Positions 23,901 through 35,246 of a DNA stretch of 64,000 nt are shown here, in pieces; the first letter of the stretch is position 1, and the number at the start of each line of letters is the position of its first letter. The notes under the pieces were generated by a model. It ran no database searches. It had not been told where the DNA came from and worked only from the letters and a program-made list of their open reading frames with translations. Source of the DNA: Caenorhabditis remanei (lineage: Eukaryota; Nematoda; Chromadorea; Rhabditida; Rhabditidae); the NCBI RefSeq assembly GCF_010183535.1, contig NC_071333.1, forward strand, positions 19,218,587 through 19,282,586. Reading direction: 5' to 3'. Both the position numbers and the translations under genes were made by a program.

Positions 23901-26900
23901 AACACATAGGCCAACTGACTCGTCTGTCGTGGAGAATTTAGTCTTCTCCCCTGCAGATATCTTTAGATTTCTTATCAAAACGATAAGAAATAAACACATA
24001 GGCCAATTAACACGTCTGTCGTGGAGAATTTAGTCTTCTCCCCTGCAGATATCTTTAGATTTCTTATCATAACGATAAGAAACAAACACATAGGCCAATT
24101 AACACGTCTGTCGTGGAGAATTTAGTCTTCTCCCCTGCAGATATCTTTAGATTTCTTATCATAACGATAAGAAATAAACACATAGGCCAATTAACACGTC
24201 TGTCGTGGAGAATTTAGTCTTCTCCCCTGCAGATATCTTTAGATTTCTTATCAAAACGATAAGAAATAAACACATAGGCCAATTAACACGTCTGTCGTGG
24301 AGAATTTAGTCTTCTCCCCTGCAGATATCTTTAGATTTCTTATCAAAACGATAAGAAATATACACATAGGCCAATTAACACGTCTGTCGTGGAGAATTTA
24401 GTCTTCTCCCCTGCAGATATCTTTAGATTTCTTATCAAAACGATAAGAAATAAACACATAGGCCAATTAACACGTCTGTCGTGGAGAATTTAGTCTTCTC
24501 CTCTGCAGATATCTTTAGATTTCTTATCAAAACGATAAGAAATAAACACATAGGCCAACTGACTCGTCTGTCGTGGAGAATTTAGTCTTCTCCCCTGCAG
24601 ATATCTTTAGATTTCTTATCAAAACGATAAGAAATAAACACATAGGCCAACTGACTCGTCTGTCGTGGAGAATTTAGTCTTCTCCTCTGCAGATATCTTT
24701 AGATTTCTTATCAAAACGATAAGAAATAAACACATAGGCCAACTGACTCGTCTGTCGTGGAGAATTTAGTCTTCTCCCCTGCAGATATCTTTAGATTTCT
24801 TATCAAAACGATAAGAAATAAACACATAGGCCAACTGACTCGTCTGTCGTGGAGAATTTAGTCTTCTCCTCTGCAGATATCTTTAGATTTCTTATCAAAA
24901 CGATAAGAAATAAACACATAGGCCAACTGACTCGTCTGTCGTGGAGAATTTAGTCTTCTCCCCTGCAGATATCTTTAGATTTCTTATCAAAACGATAAGA
25001 AATAAACACATAGGCCAATTAACACGTCTGTCGTGGAGAATTTAGTCTTCTCCCCTGCAGATATCTTTAGATTTCTTATCAAAACGATAAGAAATAAACA
25101 CATAGGCCAATTAACACGTCTGTCGTGGAGAATTTAGTCTTCTCCCCTGCAGATATCTTTAGATTTCTTATCAAAACGATAAGAAATAAACACATAGGCC
25201 AATTAACACGTCTGTCGTGGAGAATTTAGTCTTCTCCCCTGCAGATATCTTTAGATTTCTTATCAAAACGATAAGAAATAAACACATAGGCCAATTAACA
25301 CGTCTGTCGTGGAGAATTTAGTCTTCTCCTCTGCAGATATCTTTAGATTTCTTATCAAAACGATAAGAAATAAACACATAGGCCAACTGACTCGTCTGTC
25401 GTGGAGAATTTAGTCTTCTCCCCTGCAGATATCTTTAGATTTCTTATCAAAACGATAAGAAATAAACACATAGGCCAACTGACTCGTCTGTCGTGGAGAA
25501 TTTAGTCTTCTCCCCTGCAGATATCTTTAGATTTCTTATCAAAACGATAAGAAATAAACACATAGGCCAACTGACTCGTCTGTCGTGGAGAATTTAGTCT
25601 TCTCCTCTGCAGATATCTTTAGATTTCTTATCAAAACGATAAGAAATAAACACATAGGCCAACTGACTCGTCTGTCGTGGAGAATTTAGTCTTCTCCCCT
25701 GCAGATATCTTTAGATTTCTTATCAAAACGATAAGAAATAAACACATAGGCCAACTGACTCGTCTGTCGTGGAGAATTTAGTCTTCTCCTCTGCAGATAT
25801 CTTTAGATTTCTTATCAAAACGATAAGAAATAAACACATAGGCCAATTAACACGTCTGTCGTGGAGAATTTAGTCTTCTCCCCTGCAGATATCTTTAGAT
25901 TTCTTATCAAAACGATAAGAAATAAACACATAGGCCAACTGACTCGTCTGTCGTGGAGAATTTAGTCTTCTCCCCTGCAGATATCTTTAGATTTCTTATC
26001 AAAACGATAAGAAATAAACACATAGGCCAATTAACACGTCTGTCGTGGAGAATTTAGTCTTCTCCCCTGCAGATATCTTTAGATTTCTTATCAAAACGAT
26101 AAGAAATAAACACATAGGCCAACTGACTCGTCTGTCGTGGAGAATTTAGTCTTCTCCCCTGCAGATATCTTTAGATTTCTTATCAAAACGATAAGAAATA
26201 AACACATAGGCCAACTGACTCGTCTGTCGTGGAGAATTTAGTCTTCTCCTCTGCAGATATCTTTAGATTTCTTATCAAAACGATAAGAAATAAACACATA
26301 GGCCAATTAACACGTCTGTCGTGGAGAATTTAGTCTTCTCCCCTGCAGATATCTTTAGATTTCTTATCAAAACGATAAGAAATAAACACATAGGCCAACT
26401 GACTCGTCTGTCGTGGAGAATTTAGTCTTCTCCCCTGCAGATATCTTTAGATTTCTTATCAAAACGATAAGAAATAAACACATAGGCCAATTAACACGTC
26501 TGTCGTGGAGAATTTAGTCTTCTCCCCTGCAGATATCTTTAGATTTCTTATCAAAACGATAAGAAATAAACACATAGGCCAACTGACTCGTCTGTCGTGG
26601 AGAATTTAGTCTTCTCCCCTGCAGATATCTTTAGATTTCTTATCAAAACGATAAGAAATAAACACATAGGCCAACTGACTCGTCTGTCGTGGAGAATTTA
26701 GTCTTCTCCTCTGCAGATATCTTTAGATTTCTTATCAAAACGATAAGAAATAAACACATAGGCCAATTAACACGTCTGTCGTGGAGAATTTAGTCTTCTC
26801 CCCTGCAGATATCTTTAGATTTCTTATCAAAACGATAAGAAATAAACACATAGGCCAACTGACTCGTCTGTCGTGGAGAATTTAGTCTTCTCCCCTGCAG

Positions 26901-28790
26901 ATATCTTTAGATTTCTTATCAAAACGATAAGAAATAAACACATAGGCCAACTGACTCGTCTGTCGTGGAGAATTTAGTCTTCTCCCCTGCAGATATCTTT
27001 AGATTTCTTATCAAAACGATAAAAAATAAGCACATAGGCCAATTAACACGTCTGTCGTGGAGAATTTAGTCTTCTCCCCTGCAGATATCTTTAGATTTCT
27101 TATCAAAACGATAAAAAATAAGCACATAGGCCAATTAACACGTCTGTCGTGGAGAATTTAGTCTTCTCCCCTGCAGATATCTTTAGATTTCTTATCAAAA
27201 CGATAAGAAATAAACACATAGGCCAATTAACACGTCTGTCGTGGAGAATTTAGTCTTCTCCCCTGCAGATATCTTTAGATTTCTTATCAAAACGATAAGA
27301 AATAAACACATAGGCCAATTAACACGTCTGTCGTGGAGAATTTAGTCTTCTCCCCTGCAGATATCTTTAGATTTCTTATCAAAACGATAAGAAATAAACA
27401 CATAGGCCAATTAACACGTCTGTCGTGGAGAATTTAGTCTTCTCCCCTGCAGATATCTTTAGATTTCTTATCAAAACGATAAGAAATAAACACATAGGCC
27501 AATTAACACGTCTGTCGTGGAGAATTTAGTCTTCTCCCCTGCAGATATCTTTAGATTTCTTATCAAAACGATAAAAAATAAGCACATAGGCCAATTAACA
27601 CGTCTGTCGTGGAGAATTTAGTCTTCTCCCCTGCAGATATCTTTAGATTTCTTATCAAAACGATAAGAAATAAACACATAGGCCAATTAACACGTCTGTC
27701 GTGGAGAATTTAGTCTTCTCCCCTGCAGATATCTTTAGATTTCTTATCAAAACGATAAGAAATAAACACATAGGCCAATTAACACGTCTGTCGTGGAGAA
27801 TTTAGTCTTCTCCTCTGCAGATATCTTTAGATTTCTTATCAAAACGATAAGAAATAAACACATAGGCCAATTAACACGTCTGTCGTGGAGAATTTAGTCT
27901 TCTCCCCTGCAGATATCTTTAGATTTCTTATCAAAACGATAAGAAATAAACACATAGGCCAATTAACACGTCTGTCGTGGAGAATTTAGTCTTCTCCCCT
28001 GCAGATATCTTTAGATTTCTTATCAAAACGATAAAAAATAAGCACATAGGCCAATTAACACGTCTGTCGTGGAGAATTTAGTCTTCTCCCCTGCAGATAT
28101 CTTTAGATTTCTTATCAAAACGATAAGAAATAAACACATAGGCCAATTAACACGTCTGTCGTGGAGAATTTAGTCTTCTCCCCTGCAGATATCTTTAGAT
28201 TTCTTATCAAAACGATAAGAAATAAACACATAGGCCAACTGACTCGTCTGTCGTGGAGAATTTAGTCTTCTCCCCTGCAGATATCTTTAGATTTCTTATC
28301 AAAACGATAAGAAATAAACACATAGGCCAACTGACTCGTCTGTCGTGGAGAATTTAGTCTTCTCCCCTGCAGATATCTTTAGATTTCTTATCAAAACGAT
28401 AAGAAATAAACACATAGGCCAATTAACACGTCTGTCGTGGAGAATTTAGTCTTCTCCCCTGCAGATATCTTTAGATTTCTTATCAAAACGATAAGAAATA
28501 AACACATAGGCCAACTGACTCGTCTGTCGTGGAGAATTTAGTCTTCTCCCCTGCAGATATCTTTAGATTTCTTATCAAAACGATAAGAAATAAACACATA
28601 GGCCAATTAACACGTCTGTCGTGGAGAATTTAGTCTTCTCCCCTGCAGATATCTTTAGATTTCTTATCAAAACGATAAGAAATAAACACATAGGCCAATT
28701 AACACGTCTGTCGTGGAGAATTTAGTCTTCTCCCCTGCAGATATCTTTAGATTTCTTATCAAAACGATAAGAAATAAACACATAGGCCAA
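17955..28790. repeat. Satellite array: 117 monomers of 92 bp with hairpins and higher-order repeats
   Basis: The phrase GATAAGAAATAAACACATAG recurs every 92 bases from 18,002 to 28,766, that is 117 periods with no net length change. A diverged partial monomer lies at 17,955-18,001. Each monomer contains a 10-bp perfect inverted repeat (ATTTCTTATC, a five-base loop, GATAAGAAAT), a second 6-bp inverted repeat (GGAGAA..TTCTCC) and a PstI-type CTGCAG. Main variants are CCAATTAACACG, CCAATTCACACG and CCAACTGACTCG, combined with CCCCTGCAG or CCTCTGCAG. Rarer variants recur at multiples of 92, notably 460 bases, showing higher-order units. The array ends inside a monomer (CAACTGCAGATAT) and passes into unrelated A-rich DNA. 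It contains no gene. Confidence 0.97.
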
Positions 28791-29434
28791 CTGCAGATAT
28801 AAAAAAATAGGAAATATCAATAATGATTGCAGAAAAATGAAATGTGGCATTTTGATAATTGATTTAAAAAAGTTCATTTTGCAAAATAATTTCGAAGTTT
28901 TGGGTAGAAGCGAGAGAAAGAGAGATGTGTGGAGGAAATTATGAGAATCATGTGAAAATTATGAGAAAGGGTCGATATTTGAGGTCATAAAACATAATGA
29001 TATTAAAAACAGGGAAAACGGTACTGGAGATGTATTTAATAATGTAATTAAAAAAAATTTGCTTTTATGAAATTTCAGATAAAAAACGGAACAATGTAAG
29101 TTTGAGGTATAGAAATTATATTGATCGTGAGATATCATTTTGATGTGAGAGAATTCATAAAAACGTTTTTCAGATAACACAATGTTCTTATAACCGGTTC
29201 ACAAACTCTGGCGGGGGTGTTAATGACGCATGGATTTTGTTCGGGTGGATCTCGTAGTTGAAAGCATGAAAAACCCTAGTAAAATAGGTTTTTAACCATT
29301 TCAACATTACTCACCCGAACAAACTCCATCCGCTTTTAACGCTCGTCGCTAAAGGTTTTTGAACCGATAAAAACAATTTAGGAAGCCATGTGCACTACAG
29401 GTGTATAAATTGTTTGAGGAGTTAGCAGTTGTTT
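28791..29434. other. Spacer between satellite and nuclear-receptor gene
   Basis: It starts with 41 bases shared with 11,238-11,278, followed by AT-rich DNA with no supported ORF. The hairpin element at 29,194-29,370 lies just downstream of the receptor stop codon, in its 3' region. Confidence 0.5.
29194..29370. mobile_element. MITE with about 55-bp imperfect inverted repeats
   Basis: The left end CCGGTTCACAAACTCTGGCG continues to ATTTTGTTCGGGTG. The right end is its complement, from CACCCGAACAAACTCCAT to TTTTGAACCGA. About 75% of positions pair. Non-coding. Confidence 0.75.
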
Positions 29435-32400
29435 TTAGTTGACTTCTGTACCACCAGAAGAACGGGTGGCATTGGCTTTGACCAATTCAAGAGCAGCCGA
29501 TGTAGTCGGATTGAGAAGTGCCCAAACGGAAGGACGGGTGTGTTGAAGTCCCCAAACATATTGAATTGAGATGCTGGCTAGGTGTCTGAAATAATACATT
29601 CTGTTGTAAACCCTTCCTGTATATTTTCAGCTTGCACAGGTCTTATAACTGCGCTCCTTCGAACTGTTCTAGAAAAATGCCTATTTTTCTCAGAGTCTTT
29701 CAATTTCGCACACAATTTTATTTGAATTTCTTTGGATTTGATAGAGCGCGGTTGTAAGAAGCGGGTAGTCAAACTGTGGGTGTAATCTCTAGTATCTTTC
29801 TCAAATTGGTTTCTCCCGCTTATAAAATGTTACACATGCTCACCTGATTTGATCGAAGATTTCTAAAAACGCGGTGTTCGACCTGACTTCACTCCAAGCG
29901 TGGAGTACTTGTAACCTCCCCGCATTGACAGTGGCGTTATGTCCTTCATCGAGTAGAGCCAAGCAACGAAAAACACAATAGTCGTGTTTGTTGAATCCAA
30001 TATTCCTTAGTCTGATTACTATATCATCCCAAGAAGACACCAAGTTCTGGTTACCAAGAAGTGCAATGAAGCCGACGGAGACTCTGTAAACGATTCATAT
30101 TACACAAACTTGTCACGCCGGGTTTGAAATTTCAAGCAGTTTTTGAACGAAATTTTTAAATCTATTGAATTTTTTTTCTAAAAATGTAGAATTTTTGACT
30201 ATACTTCAGAATTCAAGCAAAAACTAGTTATGCATTTAGAAATTGGATTTTTTTGAAAATAAAATCGTCTAAAAATTTGAAAATCTCGTTTAAAGAATAT
30301 GTACCTTATCTTGAAGCCGTGCAGAGCCGGGCCGAAATTTGACAAGTTTGATTTTACAGAGTGATAAGTCGAAACTTACTCTTCTCCGTTTCCAATGTTG
30401 TATTGTGGATGAAGGGTGCCCAACACCATTGCATTCGTGATATCAATGATGTGAATTGTCAACCAGGACGTTTGCAGTAATTTTATTTGGTCATTCAACT
30501 GAAATTAATGGTTTCATTTTAGTAAATTTCTTATGATACTGTGAAAAAATAAAGTTTCGACCAAACGCAAGTGCGGCAGGGAGTTGTGGGCGGAGCTTAA
30601 TTTGCAAACGGCGCGGATGAAATTCTTGCTGATTTTTTTAACGAGGAACATTGAATTTTGAGATAAAATTGTGTTTTATCTATGTTTTCAACGTTTTTTG
30701 TTACATATGAACTCGCTGCCGCACTTGCGTTTTAGCCCGCAAAAATCTTATTTTTAATCTTAGTTAAAACTGTATTTTTTTAACAGTAAAACATCACTCC
30801 CAAGAAGTTTTACTCAAAAAAAATTGAATGTTTTCAGTACTGAACTTCCGGGCCGACCGGGTCGCGGGACAAATAATTCATTTTCGGCCCGTCCTGTTGC
30901 AAGCAAGTCTAATACTTAGATAACGAGTTTTCTCACCTCGAGCTTGCTGAAGGTTTCATCTTGTTTTGCCCAGTTGACAATCTCTCGCAGATTTTCATCA
31001 GCAACTTGAACTGCAAACGCGTGAGCGTCACTTTTGACAATTCTAGAAAGAATTAGTGGTATGACGGAGTCGTCTGGCATAGTTTTGCAAATGGAGCTGC
31101 TGAAAAACTGGTTCACTGTCCTTTCGGTTGGTGTTGAGCAAAGTGGGAGGATTGGGGATGGAGTGCTGGCTGAAAATTGAGAGATTTGAAAACCCAAGTA
31201 TATGTTTTGGTACTTACTGGATGGTGAATATGGTACCAGAAAAGGAGTATTAGTTATGATTGGCATCATTTCCGGCAGTGGATAATATGTGGGATAAAGC
31301 AATGAATGTGAGCTCAGACTTTGAAGATGTGCGTCATATTCCGTTGTTATTTTTGTTGGATCATGATATTGAGTTTGTGCATTTTGACCAGTTGAACTGA
31401 AAAAATAATGTTTAGTTGTGATGAATATACACATGTTCATATGAAAATAGTCTATATGATTTCAAATTTTTTTCCCGCGAAACCGAAAGTCTAGTAAAGC
31501 GCGTTTGCACACGACTTGGCAGGCTGAGTCGCCGTTCAGCCTAATTGCGTGCTGCGAGGGGCTATAATATTTTTTTGAATTTCACAATAATTTTTGTTGG
31601 AGCGCAGATGTTTCATCTGGACTTTCTATGACCCCGTGATATAACCTTACACTCTAGAATCTTGATTTCCAGCTGACATGAAATGTGGTTCTGGCTGTGA
31701 CTCCATACGTAAAGCAACTCTCTCTTTTCGATCCATCATGTAGTATGAGTTGAATTTATTCTTTCCACCTCTTTTTTTATCTTCACGGACTGCTGAAAAA
31801 CAACTATTTATTACCAAAATCATTTCCATACTTGTCAGCAAAATTAAGGCCCGGCCAGATGGAAAATTGGTCACTTTCGAGATTTTCTCGAAATTGGTTT
31901 CGAATATGGAGGCTTGGTCACGCACACAATTTGCTTTTTTTAAAGGATTGTTGTTATTCAGAATCTTAAGAAGATTCTGAATCTGACAGTACCAAAATAG
32001 TTGAGGTACCTGATTCACGAGACCCCGAAAAGCAACGCCAAAATTTGGTTTCTTCTTTGAAAATTTTCGAGAATTTAGACTTGTGACTTTGACACTAAGC
32101 CACGCCCAACAGAAATTTTTTTTTGGAATTTTCTGTTGTATACAAAATTTAGAGAAGATTGTTAATCCGAAGTTTTCAAAATCTTTATGGCATCGAATCC
32201 AGAAGAGCGCGAAAGGTCATTTGAGATTTTCTGGAAATTGGTTTTGAATTTTGTGGCTAGGCCACGCCCACAATTTGCGTTTTTTTTTGGATCTTTTTGG
32301 TTCAGATTTTTAGAGAAATTCTAAATTTGATGGTACTCAAATTATCAAGGTATCGAATTTAGAAAATCCCAAAAACTGACGTCAAAAATTGATAGTTTTA

Positions 32401-33492
32401 GAAGTTTTTAGAGAATTTCGACTTGCGACTTTGACGCTAAGCCACGTCCAGGTGTTTCCGGGCCTACCCGGGCCGAGCCTTGACAAATATGCTCATTCCA
32501 GTTTTTACAGTACCTTCCATCTTCATCCCCATCATTAGACATTTTTGAAAACGGCAACTTTTACATCGTTTTCGGAAGGATTGATCTACACGGCAGTTGG
32601 CTTGCAAAGCACATCGGAAATGCTGGAATATTGAAAAAAGTATTGAAAAAGCGAAAGATAGGCGAGAAAAAGATCAAAAATTGTTCTTTCAGAATTTTGT
32701 CACCTTTCGATTGCATTTTTAATATGAAGTCAAAAACTTGATTTTTTTTCTTAAACAATTTTGAAAAAACTCAAATTCTTTTCAATTAAACAGCATTTTT
32801 GTTTCTTTTTCTGTCTTTCCTTACCTTTCTATCTTGCACAGTGCGTTTGAAGAATCCCTGTAAAAACAATACAAATTTCAACAATTAAAATAATTAAATC
32901 AGTGAAAATCTAGAAAAAAGAATATATTAGCACGGCACATTTATCACAACTACGATCTACCGAAACCAAAGAAAATTGTGTGCGAAATTGAGAGACCCAG
33001 AGAAGAAAAGATATTTTTAACGACTTTTCGGTAGAGCGCAGTTGTAAGAACTGTGCCGAGCTAATACGTGCCCTCCATTTTCTTTACTACAAATGTACAA
33101 ATCTAACAAGTCTCGGAAAAGCGCTCCGTCGCACAACCGTTGGCGCGGTGTTAAAAAAGGCTTGGCTGAGCGCATATTCAAATATTACCTTTTTTTGTCG
33201 TATCCTTCAATATAAACCGAAAAACGCACGCAACCATACCCCAGTGATTAAAAAAAAACTTCTTCTAATCCTGAATCATAGTCGAAAGCTTGAACTTTTG
33301 GCAAAAAAAAATTTCGGAAAAGTTTGATTTTTGGCGCCAAAATCCGGGCTTTCACAACCAAGAAAACCTGCAAGACTTCAAATAACTAACCTTGCAACTT
33401 TCACAAGTCAAAACTCCATAGTGGTATCCGGATACTTGATCACCGCAGATAGGGCATATCTCCGTTTCATATTTTGGTTTCTTTGCCTCCAT
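29435..33492 (-). CDS. Nuclear hormone receptor, NR5A/FTZ-F1 type (nhr-25-like)
   Basis: Nine exons (33391-33492, 32825-32857, 32514-32622, 31651-31792, 31218-31396, 30937-31169, 30380-30498, 29844-30083, 29435-29585) join in frame to 435 residues. The DNA-binding domain has all eight zinc cysteines (13, 16, 30, 33, 49, 55, 65, 68) and the P-box ESCKG. Immediately after it (residues 82-105) lies an FTZ-F1 box, [18 protein letters not shown], the hallmark of NR5 receptors. The ligand-binding domain spans about 225-420 ([13 protein letters not shown], then [10 protein letters not shown]). The end lacks an obvious acidic AF-2 helix. The second zinc module ([20 protein letters not shown]) looks divergent, suggesting a derived paralogue rather than the conserved orthologue. 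The exon holding the ATG continues in frame upstream to an acceptor at 33,523, so a further 5' coding exon is possible. Confidence 0.88.
29628..29768. mobile_element. Intronic MITE, family shared with 32,928-33,067
   Basis: The left end CAGGTCTTATAACTGCGCTC pairs with the right end GAGCGCGGTTGTAAGAAGCG. The same termini (ACAACTACGATCTACCG and CGGTAGAGCGCAGTTGTAAG) bound the element at 32,928-33,067. It sits in the last intron of the receptor. Confidence 0.65.
30560..30735. mobile_element. Intronic hairpin element with 16-bp inverted ends
   Basis: AAACGCAAGTGCGGCAG at the left is the exact complement of CTGCCGCACTTGCGTTT at the right. The interior is about 140 bases and non-coding. It lies in a receptor intron. 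Confidence 0.7.
31845..32455. repeat. Diverged tandem duplication inside a receptor intron
   Basis: Two blocks (31,845-32,110 and 32,210-32,455) share the same order of phrases: GAGATTTTCTCGAAATTGGT, then a GGC..GGTCACGC..CACAATTTGC run, then TTTGACACTAAGCCACG. Identity looks near 70%. Both are intronic and non-coding, and are probably two copies of a dispersed repeat. Confidence 0.65.
32928..33067. mobile_element. Intronic MITE (TATTAG..CTAATA ends)
   Basis: TATTAGCACGGCACATTTAT at the left pairs with the complement of GTTCTTACAACTGCGCTCTACC and CTCGGCACAG at the right, giving arms of about 40 bases. It belongs to the family seen at 29,628-29,768. Confidence 0.75.
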
Positions 33493-33596
33493 TTCATCAA
33501 CCTTTGTCGATTGAGGAGGAGACCTGAAAATGGGTGGATAATTCAAATATTATTGCACAGGGCCATAGAAAGTCCATAAATTTGTACAAGAATTAG

Positions 33597-33797
33597 GCCT
33601 TTGGTATTTTCGAGACCGTTTCCGAATCAGAAATAAATCTGGTAAACCTTTCTGTGAGTCGGGTTATGACACCTTAAACTTTTCCAATGGTTAAGCTTTT
33701 CCGCAAGTTAGACGTGCCATAACTCGGCTCACAGAAGCATTTACCAGAATTTTATCTCAGATTCGGAATCTACGGGCTCAATAATACCAGAGACTGA
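33597..33797. mobile_element. Hairpin MITE at the outer edge of palindrome 1
   Basis: The left arm (about 33,597-33,675: TTTGGTATTTTCGAGACCG, CCGAATCAGAAATAAATCTG, GTGAGTCGGGTTATG) pairs with the right arm (about 33,705-33,797: CATAACTCGGCTCAC, CCAGAATTTTATCTCAG, CTCAATAATACCAGAG). The outer limit of palindrome 1 (33,775) falls inside the right arm of this element. Confidence 0.8.
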
Positions 33798-35246
33798 ATT
33801 GTTGAGTCGCTTGAAAAAGTGTGTGAAGTAGAACAATTGCGGAAAGTGAGGGAACTAGCCTAAAGAGATCTTATTTTTTTAAAAAGGGGAGGAGCTACTC
33901 AACTCTGAAGAGGAATCAGAGAAAGAGAGATGTCTCGTTTGGGGGAACACATGTGGTTATGAGTATTCTATTTTTAGATCACAAGAACCAATTTCACGTG
34001 ACCATTGTATGTAGATATAGCTTCCAAGCAGACGCGACACCACAGCATATTGGAAAGGGGGGGGGGGGAGGCTAGACTATCCTTGTTACACAAAGTTCCC
34101 CCCTTTCTAATCTGACCATGAACATCGATCAGACTAGACACAGTTCATTATGAAATATGATCTCACCGCGCAGATGTTTGTCTGATTGAAATGTAAAAAT
34201 GATGATAAATGGAACTTTGAAAACAACTTTTCAAAAATTATACTCAAAAACGTCTTTCAAACGGTATATAAATTTAATTGATGGTGCTTTCAACTTTATG
34301 TGGCCTATCATCCTCCTATCATTATCTTAAACCGCATTTAATTCACTTTATCAACAATCCATAAGAAACGGTGTCTTACAAAAAAGAGTCAGCGATGATT
34401 TTATTCGATAAATGAAAGTTTCAATGAAAATATTTTGAAAAAAGAAAAGATTTTGTGTAAGGACAGAGGAAGAATGGTACTAATTGTAAGTTAATTGTGT
34501 CCATTTTGACGTATTAAATTGCGTTGTTTGGGAAACACCGTCCCTTCTGTCCCCGTTGAGCACTGTGTTCCCGTTGAGCACCTAAATTAGCAAAAAAGTA
34601 CTTAACTCTTTTTCTCGCAATTGTGAGGACCATTGAAACACTCTACGCTGATTTTACATTATTTTTCGATCTCCCAATCCTTGCAAAAAGGGGAGACGCC
34701 TCATCAGGTAGATGAGCGCATTCTCCCCTTCCCCTCCCAAGCGGCGTGACGTCCTAGTGGATAGCAGCCTAGGACGGAGGTCCGAGAGATGCAGGTTCGA
34801 TTCCTGCCGGCGGATTGAAAAAGCCATGGACAGTTCATTAGACCAATTCTATAAACTAGACGCGAGAAGCTTATGCAGTTTTTGACATTATTTTTTTGCT
34901 AAAATTTCATTGATTTTCGAGCAAAAATAAGATGAAAATAAAAATCTACCTATGTATTCCATTTGGACCCTCCAAAATTCCACTGTTTTATACATTTTGA
35001 TAAATCTACAGCCCATTTTCAATTTTTCTAGTTATGGGGCACACATTTGATGTAGTCATCGAACAGACATGATGATAATTTCTGGATGTGAAATTTGTAA
35101 CACTTTGAATGCTACGTATGACTGATTTAGAAAAAAAAACTAAAGCTGTTAGAGTAATAGAAGAAACAATTTTCAACGGAAACGTATTTATTAAAAATTA
35201 AAAAAAGCACGTTATACAAAGTCGCTTGATGAAAAATTCACAGCAG
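33798..35246. other. Gene-free outer part of the left arm
   Basis: It contains a 12-base G run near 34,060, a tRNA-like element at 34,680-34,920 and AT-rich DNA with no supported ORF. It is mirrored at 49,616-51,085. Confidence 0.55.
34680..34920 (+). repeat. tRNA-derived, SINE-like element
   Basis: The region 34,741-34,814 has a pol III A-box-like segment (CCTAGTGGATAGC), a B-box (GGTTCGATTCC) and a perfect five-pair T-arm (GCAGG, TTCGATT loop, CCTGC). The 5' seven bases cannot pair with the 3' CGGCGGA, so it is not a functional tRNA. A shared flank (GACGCGAGAAGCTTATGCAG) follows. A diverged relative with the same order of parts lies at 63,600-63,780. Confidence 0.65.

Noticed and set aside
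17955..28790. CRISPR-like array
   Set aside because: The repeats are contiguous 92-bp monomers without unique spacers, in a eukaryotic context; this is a satellite.
34741..34814. Functional tRNA gene
   Set aside because: The T-arm and B-box fit, but the 5' end cannot pair with CGGCGGA in the acceptor stem and the anticodon stem has a mismatch.
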